A DNA stretch of 64,000 nt from Agroathelia rolfsii (lineage: Eukaryota > Basidiomycota > Agaricomycetes > Amylocorticiales > Amylocorticiaceae). Both the position numbers and the translations under genes were made by a program. This document shows positions 37,234 to 52,161 of this stretch, piece after piece. The DNA is taken from the NCBI GenBank assembly GCA_018343915.1, contig JABRWF010000001.1, forward strand, positions 1,302,001 through 1,366,000. Reading direction: 5' to 3'. The first letter of the stretch is position 1. Each line of letters opens with the position of its first letter. The notes beneath the pieces were generated by a model. That model did no database searches. It was not told where the DNA came from and was given only the letters and a program-made list of their open reading frames with translations.

Positions 37234-37918
37234 GGTAAGACATAATCTTCTTGATTTTTTTTTGAGCTTTTTTAAAGATGTCGGAAGACTACAATGATTT
37301 TTTTTTTCCAAGTTTTTTTTTGTGGTACGACATTTTGTTTTTCATGTATCTCACAATTGACTATGCCATTTGAAACCTGACGCGTTTTCCGTTGAGCTAA
37401 CCCCAGCGCTGACTGCATCAGTGGCCGTCGCGACAACGGTTTCTCAATCCATGCCTCAACTTTTTCGTTGGACACATGAGGAAAATTCTCTACATTCCAA
37501 CGGTTCATCCATTACTCATAATGTTCTTTTTTGACTACTTCTGACGAGTCACAGATGTGCACACCTGATACGTTCTCCGCTTTGTTTCCACCGAATATCA
37601 ACAATGACACCTTTACGCACTGCGCTTGAATCACGAATAAGACTTGTCTCGTTGCCGTGAATGCACTAGGCGAGCCAGAAAAATGCTTGCATTTTTCTTT
37701 TTAATACTTAACCAACCATGATGAAGACGCGCATCGGGCCGTCGTGACAAGTCAGCATTTTGCAAGTAGAAAAATAAAATCAGGTACGTTTATTGTTTAC
37801 CAAGGCCTGAGGACCTATAATACCTACCAATCCTATAGTTATAATTACAGATTCGAAATGCAACTGATCCCTTATGATACATGAGTCAAATATATCCACA
37901 GAAGAACACCGAGTACAG
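37234..37918. other. Gene-poor stretch before the TPR-CHAT gene
   Basis: Contains several T8-T9 runs at about 37256-37325 and no supported gene. Confidence 0.3.
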
Positions 37919-40900
37919 TTAAATTCCCAGATGGATGAAGGGTACCCATGACATAAAGTCTTGTTCTCCGCTCCTCTCCCGCAAGATCTTCACGGCTTTG
38001 TGCAATGCATATGCGACCTGTCCCTCCTCTGTTCTCATTTCTGGCACCAGATATTTGTACACCTCATCTGCAACTATCGGCCCATCTTCATCACGGATTG
38101 ACCACATCGTGCCAATCACTGATCGGTACCCTGCCATGAGCATACCCGCGGCAAGATGAACGGCTTCCTCGGGTAGACTCGTGTCGCCTTTAGCCGTCTG
38201 GCATGCGGACAAAAACGCAAAGCGAGCATGGGGTAGACTCTGTTGTGATATTGTGCTCAACTCCAATTTACCATCATAGAGCATGAATGCGCTCTTCATG
38301 GGATCATTTGGATGCTGAGCACCATGGCAGGCGAGATGAATCCAGTCGCACTCATTCATCGCCTGGAGCATAGCGTGTGTCGTCGCTTCTGAGCCATCCA
38401 GATGACGGAAATGCTCGTTCTTTACCCGTGCTTTAATGGCATTAATCTCGACGACGGTACCAGGAAGATCATTCATGCCAGTCGTCTCCGTCTGCGAGAC
38501 GGCGACAAGATTGTGAGTGTTCTCTGAGGGTCTTGATATTTGCTGATTCGAAATTAGGGTAGAGAGGTTGGGTGTATATGATGAGACAACGTGGTGATAG
38601 ACCTTATTGTAACGTTGCTCCTCGCCTCGACCATAGCAGCCGGCTGCATGAAGCGGCAAAAAGACGAGTGGGCCCGTTGTGCACCATGTGATACGTGGTA
38701 AAACTTCTGGCGGCGTAGAGAACTGTAAACAAACTCAGGACTTACTAGCCTGGGGTAGAATGAAAAGAAGATCGCACCAAGTATCCCAAATGATCAAGTA
38801 TAGGTTTGGTGACAGTATGCCATAACATCTGTAATATTTCTGCAATCTCAGGATCTGAATCGTCTCTCGTAGCTGGCGGGAGGCGAGATGGAACGCTTTT
38901 CATCTTGCGTAGTCCTTCACCTGTATGTGCCAGTATCACTGAGTGACAATAACTACGCAGTTTCAATACTCTTACCTTGCACAATTTCAGCCGCAGTCGA
39001 CTGACCTTGATCAGTATGAGGTTCCCGTTTATGGATGCGCCCGCGAACCAAACGAGTGACAAAGCGTTCGTTTGCTGTTTTAATGTCGTTGAAGGTAGCT
39101 GCAATCAATGGGACATGATCAACTTGGGGTGAGCCGTCGACGTTGCGCAATATGAGGGCGTCGCATCGTGTTTCTTCCACGTTGATGATAACAACAGGTC
39201 CAAGGCTAGCAGCTTTACTCAGCTCGGAGAGCTTTCTAGGCAAAAGGAATCCTTCAAATCCAGGGCGTTGACGAGCGTCAACCAAGAGTTCTTCATATTT
39301 CTCTGCAAGTCGCCGATGCTCCTGAGCTGCTTGCTCAAGAGGGCGTCTCGTAAGCTTTCCTTGGCGCTCGGTTGCTGTGAATTTCAAAGCCGCCCGGTCA
39401 AGTCTTTGTGCAACATCCCGTATTTCAGCGGCAAGGGCAGGATGTTGAAGGCTAAGTTCGTCTACCGGTGAGCGTAGACTTAGCATCTGACCCCAAACAA
39501 TCGAACGCCCTTGCTCAAGCCATTCTAGAGCCAGCTCGGACTGCCCTACCGAACATGCAATAGCGGCGGCATAGTTGACGGCGTTGGAAATAGAGGCTAT
39601 ATCCTTGTATCGTTTTTCAATAGAGTGACCAAGCCACGCAAGCCGTGGGACTAGGTTAACGATGACATGTCCCGCCTCTAGAGGCAACAGACGATCGTCT
39701 ATCGGTGGGTTCTGCATTACCAAATGAGCCCACGCAAGTGCCGACCGGAGATGTGCGCGAGATGAGCCTGTAGCTCTGGCAGAGGCCGCAAAAGATTTAA
39801 CGGCTCTGTCCAGATCCGCTGGTTGATTTAGTTTTTCGAATCGGTATTGCAGCGATTGTCCGAGGACCCGTAGCTGGAACACCGCACTTGGGTGTCCATC
39901 TGGAATAAGGCGTACGGCGTCATCCTTGTATGTGATTGCTCTATCTAGATCTTCCAGCGCCCCGAGCTGTACTGCTCGAGAATGCAAAGACACGCCAAGA
40001 TTGCCGAGAAAAATGTATTTTCCGGGGTGCTCATCTGGCGTAAGCTGGATAGCGTCTCCTTGAACCGATATAGCCCTATCTATGTCATCCAACGCTTTCT
40101 CCTGCTTAAATCGACGCTGAAGTGAAACTCCGAGATTGGTAAGATTAATCCGTTTGTCTGGATGCCCATCCGGGGTAAGTTGAACAGCTTTCTCCTGCGT
40201 TGACACCGCCTTGTCTATGTCAGACGACGTTCCCAAGAGAACAAATCGCTCTTGCAACGAATTTCCAAGGCTGTTAAGAAACATCTGCTTATCTGCATGG
40301 ATGTCTGGCGCAAGCCGTGCAGCCTTGTTGCCCATCAGGATTGCTCTATCTAGATCAGCTAGTTGTCCAAGACGGTCAAAACGACGTTGTAATGCAACAC
40401 CCAGATTATGCAAGTTCATCGGTTTCTCGGGGTGTTTGTCTGGCGAGAGCTGGATGGCTTCGTCATAAACGGTAATTGCTCTGTCTAGGTCGGCCAGTCT
40501 TCCCAATCGATCAAATTTGCTCTGCAACGAAACGCCTAGGTTATTGAGGTAAATATGTTTGTTGGGATCCTCAGCAGGTACCAGCCGGACTGCCTCATCA
40601 TGGGCGGATATTGCCGAGTCTATATCGGCTAGCGTTCCAAGCTGATCAAATCGACTCTGCAGCGACATTCCTAGGTTGTTTAGATTCCTAGGTCTTCCCA
40701 AATGCCCTTTTGGTGTGAGAAGCACGGACTGCTGCTGCATAGAGATCGCCCTATTTATAGGGTCCGAGAGGCCCGTCCGCTGGAATCGATACCACAATGA
40801 AGTGCCGAGATTGCTCAAGTTTCTGTGCTTGTCTGGATGCGCATCCGGCGTGAGTAGAACAGCTTCCTCCTGCAGCACGATAGCACGGTCAAGATCAGGT

Positions 40901-41934
40901 AAGGATCCGAGTTGTTTGAACCGATGTCGCAATAAAACGCCTAGATGATTTAGGTACTCTTGTTTATGGGGACTCTCGTCGGACACGAGGCGAAGTGCTT
41001 CTTCCTGAAGGGAGATTGCCCTCTCCAGGTCCGATAATGCACCCAGCTGTTCAAAACGAGAGAGCAGCGAGATACCCAAGCTGCTCAAGTACCGGTCTTT
41101 CTCGTGATGAGAGTCAGGGGCAATACGAACTGCTTCATCCTTGACGGAGATCGCTTTGTTGAGATCGTCTAGTGACCCAAGCTGTTCAAATCGGCGTTGC
41201 AAAGCGGTACCCAGATTTGTTGCATACAGCAATCTATTGGGGTGCTGCTCTGATGTCGACTGGAATGCTTCATCCAGCACCAAAATTGCTCTGTCTAGAT
41301 CGGCCAAGGCATATTGCTTTTCGAAACGACGTGACAGCAGCCAGCCTAGATTGCTCAAAGACAGCAATCTTTCGAGATGATCGTCTGGAGTCAGACGGAT
41401 CACCGCTTCTTGAACTGTGATTGCCCGTTCAATGTTAGCTAGCGTCTCCTGGTGTTCGATTCGACGGAGCAACAAAGTGACGAGGTTGTTCAAGTACGTC
41501 CTTTTGTTGTCGTTCTCGCTCGAGGTCAGCTGGACGGCTTCGTCCTGTACAGCGATTGCTCTGTCCAGATCCACAACAGCGCCAAGGTGCTGGAACCGAA
41601 GTTGCAATGATATGCAGAGGTTGGTGAGATTTGGGGGTTTGCTGGGGCTTTCATTTGGCGTCAATTGAACAGCTTCTTCTTGAGCCAAAATTGCCCGATT
41701 GATATCCTCATCAAGTCGCGATTGTAAAAATCGCTGTCGTAGCTCAACGCCTAACAAAACGAGGTATATTGATTTATTTTGATCGTCGTCCGTTGCTAAA
41801 TCGATGACCCTTTCCTGATATGTTATCGCTGTATTGAGATCGCTGGGGTTTGCTGTTTCTTGATACTTATTCCAGCACGATACTGCCTTTTGCATGGCTT
41901 CTTGTATATTTGTTATTTCGCTTGGCTCTATCAT
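37919..41934 (-). CDS. TPR-CHAT protein (caspase-like peptidase domain fused to TPR repeats)
   Basis: Three exons: 41934-38976, 38920-38778 and 38722-37919, giving 1,301 residues. Residues about 30-720 hold roughly 14 tandem TPR-like units of about 46 residues with a repeating consensus DLDRAI...EAV.LTPD..P.K and NNLG.SLQ.RF. A helical linker follows. The CHAT domain covers about the last 300 residues: LPRITWCTTGPLVFLPLHAAG, then DWIHLACHGAQ with the catalytic His and FLSACQTAKGD with the catalytic Cys, AAGMLMAGYRSVIGTMWSI, and a C-terminal WVPFIHLG. Both catalytic residues are intact. CHAT domains belong to peptidase clan CD; bacterial TPR-CHAT acts in Craspase. Roles in fungi are unproven; self/non-self or cell-death functions are inferred. 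The ATG at 41934 is the first in frame. Confidence 0.85.
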
Positions 41935-42691
41935 CAAGAAGTCAGGATTTTATGGACCGTTTGCAGACGATTGCTTTGCCTTCTGCGCCTTGGCCTGTCG
42001 ACAGTTCGGTATTCGTCTCATGGGAATCGTGATATGCAGCATTCTAGAATATAAATTTGATTTGTGACTTCGTTGGGAATTAATGCTTTCACATACATCA
42101 TGGGCGTTCGTGTTGTGGTCGGACATGATTTAGATGCTATTCACAAACTTCGAAAGCGAAGCGAGGGAAAGGGAGGAATGCAAGGGGGTGTCATATTTCT
42201 TATAGAATGCATTATCCCCAATAGTACCAGGTACCAGCAAAGTGATCCATGCTGCCAAGCCTAGGAACAGGCTGTGACTTTTGTCTTCAGCAATTCGGCC
42301 CGGTAAGCCTATGCTTAGTTACCGCGTGGTAAGAATGACGGAGCCTAACCCAAACAAGGACTTTGTTGTAAATCACTCGAGGCAGGTAACGTTTTAAAAA
42401 AATAGTCAAACCACTGGTCTCTTGTCATCCATACGAAACATGTCTTTTTCCATGTCTACTCTTCCCACCACAAGGAACAAGACACTTAGAAGCGGCGCTA
42501 GTTAAGACTGATCGTGGCTGCTATTTGAATGCTTAGCCCGAAACAATTTGCATGAGAATGATAATACCTGTTTACACAGATATGTAGGCAAAACAAGGAG
42601 TGGATAAATAATTTGATTTGATTCAAAACTGGGTGCAGCACGTGTTACATAGAATAGCTTTGCTATACCAGTGATCCCTGAGATTTTGTGC
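41935..42691. other. Intergenic region between GH47 and TPR-CHAT genes
   Basis: 757 bp with the TPR-CHAT promoter and the GH47 3' flank. No other gene seen. Confidence 0.35.
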
Positions 42692-45426
42692 TCATGAAAA
42701 TCCAGTGCGTATGTGAGGATTGAAGATAGGCAGGGGGTGTGCCTACAAAAAAAAGTAAAGGTGAATGAGGATGCATGAGCAACGTTGAGATGACAAGGAC
42801 TATCTTACCTCTGTGTTAAACACATATTCTGTTATTATTAGAAGAAACAGTCAGTAAATGGAATTTAACATAAATTCCAAGCCAACACGCACTATCCAAT
42901 GGCAATACACTAGCGTCATCAAACAACAGGTACAGGTACTTGAGAGTCTCGCTCTATTCATACGTGGCATCAGCGCTAGCCCCATAGAGTCGTCGAATAA
43001 ATGCTACGCACCATGAGGAAAGTCTCCATCTTGTCCTCCAGCCTCGCCGGCACCTCATCTACATTCAACACGGCCGCATATCCACCACTCGGAACCTTAC
43101 AGTGCTTCTCGATCGCCTGGAAGATAGACCAGCCCCATTCACGGTACTGCGGGTTTCCAGTTACACGATAGGCGATAAAAAGCGACTCTACTGTCTCCGG
43201 TCTATGTTCATGCTCGATAAGTATAAAAAAAAAAGAATATTCATTAACCAAAGCACAGAAACCGACCTGAGGATATATCGCGCATCGTATGGAGGATGTT
43301 CACCCTTACGAGCTCCCTTAATGTACCAATCCGTGGGCAGTTCCGCCAGCGCGCCCTCACCATCACCATGAATCCTAAAGTACACAATCTCGGGAGATAG
43401 ACCACTGAGTCATGCATTTCACGTCGAGTGTCAGCTGGACGACTAAAAAAAGGCAGAAGATGAGCCTACGTAGCAGTATCATGCGTTGCCATGCAAGTCT
43501 TGATGAGCTCTGCACCATTATTCCAGTCTCTGAGGCCTTCTTCAGTGAGCTCATCCGCGCGCGGAGGAATGGAGACCTTGTCGACGAGGGAACCAGTCAG
43601 CGTAGCACCGAGCATGAGGGAGCCCCCAATAAAGCAGACGAGATGGTCTTGCTTTGGAGTGAGTTGCCACGAGCTGTTGGGATATACATAAGTCTATGAT
43701 TGAATGACGGCATGATACACATACGTACACTTCACCGTTGGGGTGGCGTTTGGGAACGAGCTCAGCAGTGTAGACCAAATTGGAGAATGGACTCTTTTGG
43801 ATAAGGTGTTTGTCAATGGCAGCCATAGTGTCGTCGTACATCTGGACATCAGTCAATACACCGTATTCCATTAAAGAAAAACAAAATGCTTCGCTGAATG
43901 GCTTACATCCCGATACACATCCTCAGTCAGGTTCTGTGAGGGCAATTAGTTCGTACAAGTTCGATGACCATGTGAATGTATACATACAGTTTGAATATAT
44001 TGCTTCCTGTAATGATCATCCGTAAGTAATCATTGAGATAAATATTGAATTAATACTTACAAGAGATACTCATAGTAAGAATCCCCGCGAGAACCAAGAC
44101 GAATGTCAGATACAGCAAATCGGCCATCTTCCGCACTATTGGAGAGTCTTTAGTGCAAGTCTCATGGAGAACGTATTCGACACACCCCATAAAGATAGAA
44201 GCCAGCCCATGCGGCATACGGGAGCCTCTGATAATGGCCATAACCTATGAGGAAAAACATCAAAACGCATTCTCTAGCCAGGGCACTCGAAAGTTACTCA
44301 CGCGCTCCGCCTTTTGCCAATATTCATCCTCATCCAACAAGTATGATAGGTATCGGAACTCGAGCTGCAGAGTGGATACCTCTGCCGTACTAACAAGGCC
44401 TGGATAGTCTGGATCCGTCACACCCTTCTGTTGCGCAAGATTCACGAGCGGCGTGGGCAATCCAGATTTGGTATCAAATATAGGCACCATGCGTTCCGCG
44501 AGTTCTTTGGCCTTTTCGAGATAGATGGGATCTTCGTTAGAGAGGTGGTAAGCGGATAGTAAGCCGCCAAGGACACGAATGGTTGTCTGTATCGTATGCT
44601 CAGCAAGGAATGGGAATGTGCAAGCTAGATAAGACCCACCTCGAACGTATTGAACTTGGCATCCCGATCAAACGACAGTTTGTTCTCTATCCAATTCCTT
44701 GCACGTTTTGCCTCCTCATCCAAACCCATGATGAGCATGGTATCGATAGAGTCTATTACCGTGTACCCTATCCCGCCCGCCTCCGTCAGGTTGGAGCCCG
44801 AGCGGCTGATGGGGTGGTACTCGTCGTCTCCCATCGCGTCCCTCTCTGGTCGTGTGAGTATAGTATAGGAATATTCGAAGATGGTGTAGCTCACCATATG
44901 CTAGCCAAGCATGCTAGAGGACAACGTCAGTATGGAGTACAATGTCCATAGTGAGGACGTCTACGCACCTTGAACGCCTCTACCACCGCATTCCGCTTAG
45001 GTATATCCGCCGTAAAGTCTGGCACGACGTGATAGTTGACCCCGAGCAGCTGAGGTTCGTTTGATACGCCGATGAAGCTATTCCAGAGCGGCCTCCACTG
45101 TAAAGAGTTACGCACGCAGACAACGTTATTAGTATACCGATGTTGGCAGTGAAATAGTGTCAATCGGCACAATACCATCGAGCCCAGTTTAAAAGCCAGC
45201 AACAGAGCACCCATCTTCACGACGAGAGTCACGAATGAACCACTTTTTGCCTTGATAGCATTAGACCAGATTAAAAATCAATGATATAGTACAACAGCAG
45301 CAACAAGTTGACAGCGCATACAGATTGAGCTGCAGTCTTATTGACATTCGAGCTAACAGCCTCGACGGGTTCAGGCTCATCCTCCTTGAGATCATTTTTC
45401 CTCTTGCGCAAGCCTGGCTCAGCCAT
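42692..45426 (-). CDS. Class I alpha-1,2-mannosidase, GH47 (ER/Golgi N-glycan trimming)
   Basis: Trims alpha-1,2-linked mannose from N-glycans in the secretory pathway; Ca2+ dependent. The N-terminus (MAEPGLRKRKNDLKEDEPEP) is a short charged tail, followed in the next exon by a hydrophobic helix VVKMGALLLAFKLGSM: a type II membrane anchor. The many short exons then give DDEYHPIS (catalytic acid), GYTVIDSIDTMLIMGLDEEA (catalytic Asp region), STAEVSTLQLEFRYLS, GSRGDSYYEYLLK, RPETVESLFIAYR, MSETLKYLYLLF and the Ca-site VFNTEAHPLPIF. The stop is at 42692, about 10 residues after the calcium-site Thr, as usual. All conserved acidic residues I checked are present. The start at 45426 gives the best anchor topology. 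Confidence 0.9.
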
Positions 45427-45697
45427 GATATGACGCAGTGGGTAGTTATTGGGGGCTACAGAGACGACGACGTAGCCAAAGGAATGTGCGGATTATTATA
45501 TTATGTGCGACGTGGAAGGAAGAACGGCTGGTCGCTTCGCGGTCACGAGATCAACGTCATCAAATTAGCCAATTCCTATGTACGCGCATATATTCAAGTT
45601 GAGATATCCAATGCGTGAGATACATCGATAGATAATACAGTTCCACGAAAAAAATCACCCTATACTCTTACACAGTCTTTTTTTATATTCTAAATCC

Positions 45698-47239
45698 TTA
45701 CAGATATTTCTTCGCGTCCTCTACAGTAGGACCAACCGGCTCATCGGACGCCGCGAGGTTACACTGGTGAAAGACGCGAATCTGTTCCTCTGTGAGTGTG
45801 CCTACTGCAGTGTGTAATACACCACGGTTACTTGGGAGTAAATTTAGCTTGGTTTGAAGGAGATGAATAACCAAAGGCCTACTGGAATACTATAAGATCC
45901 TTTTCATGCCAGTCGTGAGGATATACAAGCTACAAAGATTCTGTCAGAATCCCCTTTGTAACGGCGGAAATAGCGAATGTCTCACTTTGGGCGAAATCGC
46001 CGGTCTCTGCATCTTGTACAACAACTCTCGGACCTCCTTCAAGTCTTTGAGATGAGCACCCGTAGGGTAAAGTGCACCTTCAGTCTTAGCACCCTCTGGG
46101 CATGGTTCGATAATAATCTCAGAGACGCAATAGGCGTGCACCTGAAAGTGCAAGCTTCCTGTCAGTGGATTCTTCCATACCTATTCAGGACAAAAGCGAT
46201 GTGAGTGCTATATCTCAAGTCGTGATCCCCTTTTCCATTTGCCTCACCATAGGATAAATCTTGACCCGGGACTCCTCCCACTCCGGAAGCTCATTATAAG
46301 GCATCTCAAGCCCCTCAGACTCGATACCAATCGCAGTAGACTTTGCGCGTGCGGGGGACATCCACACATAGGGATGCGGCGCATACCTCACCTTGGCTCG
46401 AACAGCTACACTCTTCAGCTCTAAAGGGAGAATGTCAAACATTATCTTGCCCGACACAAACGCAGTTGCAGCCAACGGTACATCGAGCTCGTCGCCCGTC
46501 CCATCATCGTACCGACATATCTGGTGTGGGCCCTGGGGTACACGAACACCGTATAGCGTAGTGACTTTGGGAGGGGATAGATCATACAAGGCAGCATCGA
46601 TATGCCAGCGATTGAAACGAGTGTAGCCTTTTGCGGCATCTTCTTCGGATATGTGGGTTTTGTGGTAGGTACTGTGTGAAGGATGCTTGAGCACTACTTC
46701 TGCGAGGCCTGAAATCACCTTGAGCACTGGTTTTTCATTTTCGGTAAAGAATGTTGGACAACACACCTTCATGATTATACACGATACCATTTCCAATGAG
46801 CTGCACTTGAGGTACACGGGGGATTGTTTTGAGATAATGCAAGATTGATCTCTTTTCGCCGCCCGTCTTGTTATGATCATGTCCATAACTTTCAGAGGAA
46901 GGGTCAAAAGCCTACATGCCGAGTTTGCAGTCGATTAATCTTTTATTAAATGTGAACCCATTATGAGTGCTTGCTTTTGTTAGGGTATATTGCTGCTCTG
47001 GGCTAAAGTCGACATTGCGGAAGAGCAGTACGTCATGCTGAGGGCATAATATTAAAAGTCAAGGACGAGAGAATTATCACATTACGGTCGTATACCTCGT
47101 ACAAAGCCTGCTGGATCTCATTGAACTCCTCCGGGCTCAGTGAGCCTGGATTGGCACCTCGGACCTCTCGGCCGAAGTCAACGAATTTTGTCGTATCCGC
47201 GGACGCTGGAAGAGGAAGGGGGACAAGCTCGATGGTCAT
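45698..47239 (-). CDS. xanA: Alpha-ketoglutarate-dependent xanthine dioxygenase (XanA-type), copy 2
   Basis: Inverted paralogue of the gene at 26622-28253, with the same intron positions. Start ATG at 47239 (MTIELVPLPLPASADTTKFV); stop at 45698 after GPTVEDAKKYL. Iron ligands are intact: RWHIDAALYD and NRGVLHTAVG, with CRYDDGTGDELDVPL between them. It differs from copy 1 at scattered positions (for example GLEMPYNELPEWEES against GLELSYDDLPAWEES) and lacks one codon in SILHYLKTIPRVP. Intron 2 needs a GC donor (acaaaa|gcaagc) where copy 1 has GT, while intron 1 has GT where copy 1 has GC. Both copies look functional; isoform-specific roles are unknown. Confidence 0.85.
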
Positions 47240-48019
47240 GGATGAAGCTGGAGAGCAGGAGAGCCTCTTTGTCCATGGGTCACCTATTTAACGTACAGGC
47301 GGAGCCCCATGATGTATATAATAGTAGCATGCTAAATGGATAATAGATCTGGATGCGGCGTGCATCGGAGACACCACCGATTAACATGCCGAAAAACCCA
47401 ATATTCTTTGAAAATGCACTGAATCCAGGAAAAATGAAAGCCATTATGCATTATGACCCGGAAATTGGCTGGGCCCTTCATTAGCCACTTGTGCATCTTA
47501 CTGCAACACGACGACTTTTCTTTATCATTCAAGTGTATGTTCTAGGTCCGGATGTTATTACTGGATCTTTAATAGACTCACTTGAATGTCAATGAATGCA
47601 CAATATTGCAATGATCCCTCCAGGACCCATCCAACAGATAGTATCTCTACTATTCTCCAAGCTTTCCCCTTGTGAAGCCTCGGTGGCGATGGAAAACTCA
47701 TGGAAACAGGGAAGGACAACTCGAAACAAAAACCTACAAAGTATATGGACATCGACCAGAAGTGAGTGATACTGCCGATCCAAGACAGTTTGTTTTCGGG
47801 CCAGATGAGACCCGTCTTCGGGGGAATATCATCTTGAGGTATGTAGGCTAGGCCCACTGTACTTAACGCTAGCTTGTTACTCTGCTGGTTTGTCCAATAG
47901 CAATATCATACGTTTAGTTCTTCAAGACAGCAGAGTTTGCCGATCTAGTTTGCCTGTTACGAAGGAGCCTACTAGTCCTGATTAGAATTTTTCTCCTGTG
48001 CAAGAATATAAAAAAGGGT
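47240..48019. other. Intergenic stretch, nothing recognised
   Basis: Holds the promoter of xanthine dioxygenase copy 2. No other gene seen. Confidence 0.3.
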
Positions 48020-48345
48020 AAAAGTTGCTTGCTTTGGCACAAAAACGACTAAAGGCGATGCAAAAAGGTCAGCAAGGATAGCGTGGAAACAGGCATGGGA
48101 GGCCAGCAAGAACGGAACAAGATTTCGACGGATCGACTCGTTCCCACTGGCCAAGCCGCCCATGCTAAACCTCTACAAAGGCCGCTCTAGGGAGGCAGGA
48201 AGCCTAATTACCCAGCTCAAAATGGCTTCCTCGCCCAGATAAGGGCTGTTGACTCCCCACTGTGCACGAGATGTTGCGTCCCAGAAACAGTAGTGCATTT
48301 TCTCCTTACATGTCAGAAATATAAAAAAGCTAACTGTGCAATTAT
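48020..48345 (+). mobile_element. LINE (non-LTR retrotransposon) remnant: RNase H C-terminal tail
   Basis: The translation gives KRSARIAWKQAWEASKNGTR, then NLYKGRSREAGSLITQLK, and after a small deletion and frame change FLAQIRAVDSPLCTRCCVPE followed by TVVHFLLTCQKYKKAN. This matches the end of basidiomycete non-LTR retrotransposon polyproteins, where a CxxC...HFLxxC zinc knuckle follows the RNase H domain. The frame shift near 48228 and the absence of the reverse transcriptase show a dead 5'-truncated fragment. Confidence 0.75.
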
Positions 48346-49768
48346 GAAGGGCCCTTTCTCTCTTTCCAACCTTCCCTCAAAAAAGACAAATATACATACA
48401 TGACACAAAGCACTTCCCAAACTACACAAATATCATCTGGATTTCCTTTTGGTCTTTGTTTCCCTCTTTATCACCATACTCCCTTTCTAATTTTGTCTCC
48501 GGACTCACCCTATCATCGCTCCGAGTTTCCCCACTCCAAACCATATAGGCTTGTACATATGCACACACGAAGCAGTGGTAACATAGGCCTTTCAAGATCA
48601 CTATAAATAAATGGATTTCTGTCTCTCTGGCACAAAAACTGCGAAATTTGGCTGAAACTCGGTTACCACTCTAAACGCTGCTATAGATAGGGGCTGCGTT
48701 TGGTGCCGCTGTTCTTGTTATTCCTCTCTCGAGATTTCTATTAGCAACGGGCTCTATTACCTTTCATCTAGCTACTCTCTTGATCCTTTGCTTGATCTTG
48801 AATTGGCCACTATGGCCCTCCAGCTGATCTACTAGTACTCTACCTCAACCAAGGCAGCCCTCACTGGCAGCGAACTATTCGTTTTCGAGATAGAATCTCC
48901 CAAAGCACTTGTGTCACCGATTTAGAACCGGCGGTGTTCCATCAGATGTAAGCTGAGACACTTTGAGGCTGGAAAAGCAGCATGCTAATGTTATTCACCA
49001 GCAGGTTCATAATGAGTTGATGAATTATCGGGAGCAATTAGCGATGTAGAGAATCTTCACATAAGAACAGGCATGTTCTCGGTGCTTAATTTCCGCGAAA
49101 AGAACATCTTGATTCTTGAAATTGAGAAAAAAAAAAAAAGCTTGAATGTTGGGGTGTTACAGGCATTTTCAATACCACTACTTCCTTTGATCAATCATAT
49201 AGTTCTGCGGCATTCATCCAGCTTCGGACAGATCCTACCCCAAATATGCAGAATTATAATCATATATAGTATTCCTGGTGGCCTTCGTGGCAATCCTCCG
49301 AGTCTTTCATCAGTCGACAATCTAGAAATAGCCTGCTTGCGATAAAGAAGGCGGTCCACGGCGGACCATTGTCTGTACGAATACGCTGCATCACCAGTCG
49401 GATCTCGGGGGGCTCTGGGCTCTGTTTGTACTAAATTCAATGAAATATGATGAAAAACGTTGCGCATATACTGGGTGTTATTATTGCTCAGATTAGTGTT
49501 CTAGTGACTTGATAGGTGAATCATGTGTCTCAAGAACGAATTGTTGCAAACGTATGCATGTATTTTCGGAGACGAATAAGTTCAAGAGTATGAACCGCGC
49601 TTCCTAGCAGCAGCTATGCCGAGTAGTGCTACTATGGTATATAAAGGTCCTAGGTAGTATTGACACCATCCTCATGGTCACGGTGTACTAGTACTAGTAG
49701 ATGAAATCAGCAATCGGCATATTAATCAACTTCGAGCTATTTGGTGCTGGGGATGCGTCTTGCAACGC

Positions 49769-49804
<36 letters not shown>

Positions 49805-50260
49805 CTTTTGCTCATAGCTACAAGTTTATTCCATTAGTTCGGACCTAGGTCTGCTGTATCGACCCTAATATACCTAGTGTAGACATCTGACTCTATACAG
49901 CGGCGTTATGCATAACTCACTTGATTCATTTTTTCATCTTATGCGCGCACTAATCATAAACACATGTACAAGCATAAACGCACTAGGAGCGGACGTTGCA
50001 TTTACCTGCCTTCTGAGCGAATGAAGGTGCCTATAGTGAGATCAAAAGGGTATTAATTGAACAAATGTAGTAAAGAGGTCGTAAATTGGGTCGTTGATGA
50101 TTTGATGATAGTACAGCAACGTAGAGAAATAGAAAGGAAAAGGGGTAACAATGAAGTATATAACTTGTATGAAGAAGTAAGAAAAAAAAAAGGAAGCTAA
50201 TGAATGGATCCAGGGCGTAAAAAGAGTACATTGTATGCATGTATGTATGCATGAATTCAC
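48346..50260. other. Gene-poor stretch with microsatellite
   Basis: Almost 2 kb with no supported gene. It includes an A12 run at about 49127-49138, the CT microsatellite and the 3' flank of the GH5 gene. Confidence 0.3.
49771..49801. repeat. (CT)n microsatellite
   Basis: About fifteen uninterrupted CT units, directly visible. Confidence 0.95.

Positions 50261-52161
<1,901 letters not shown>

Noticed and set aside
37368..37450. Possible second tRNA on the minus strand (ggttagctcaacgg)
   Set aside because: Only a D-arm-like word; no anticodon stem, T arm or paired acceptor could be folded.
26622..47239. A complete Starship-like element with XanA genes as cargo or boundaries
   Set aside because: No terminal repeats, target-site duplication or cargo order could be seen; only the recombinase gene itself is supported.
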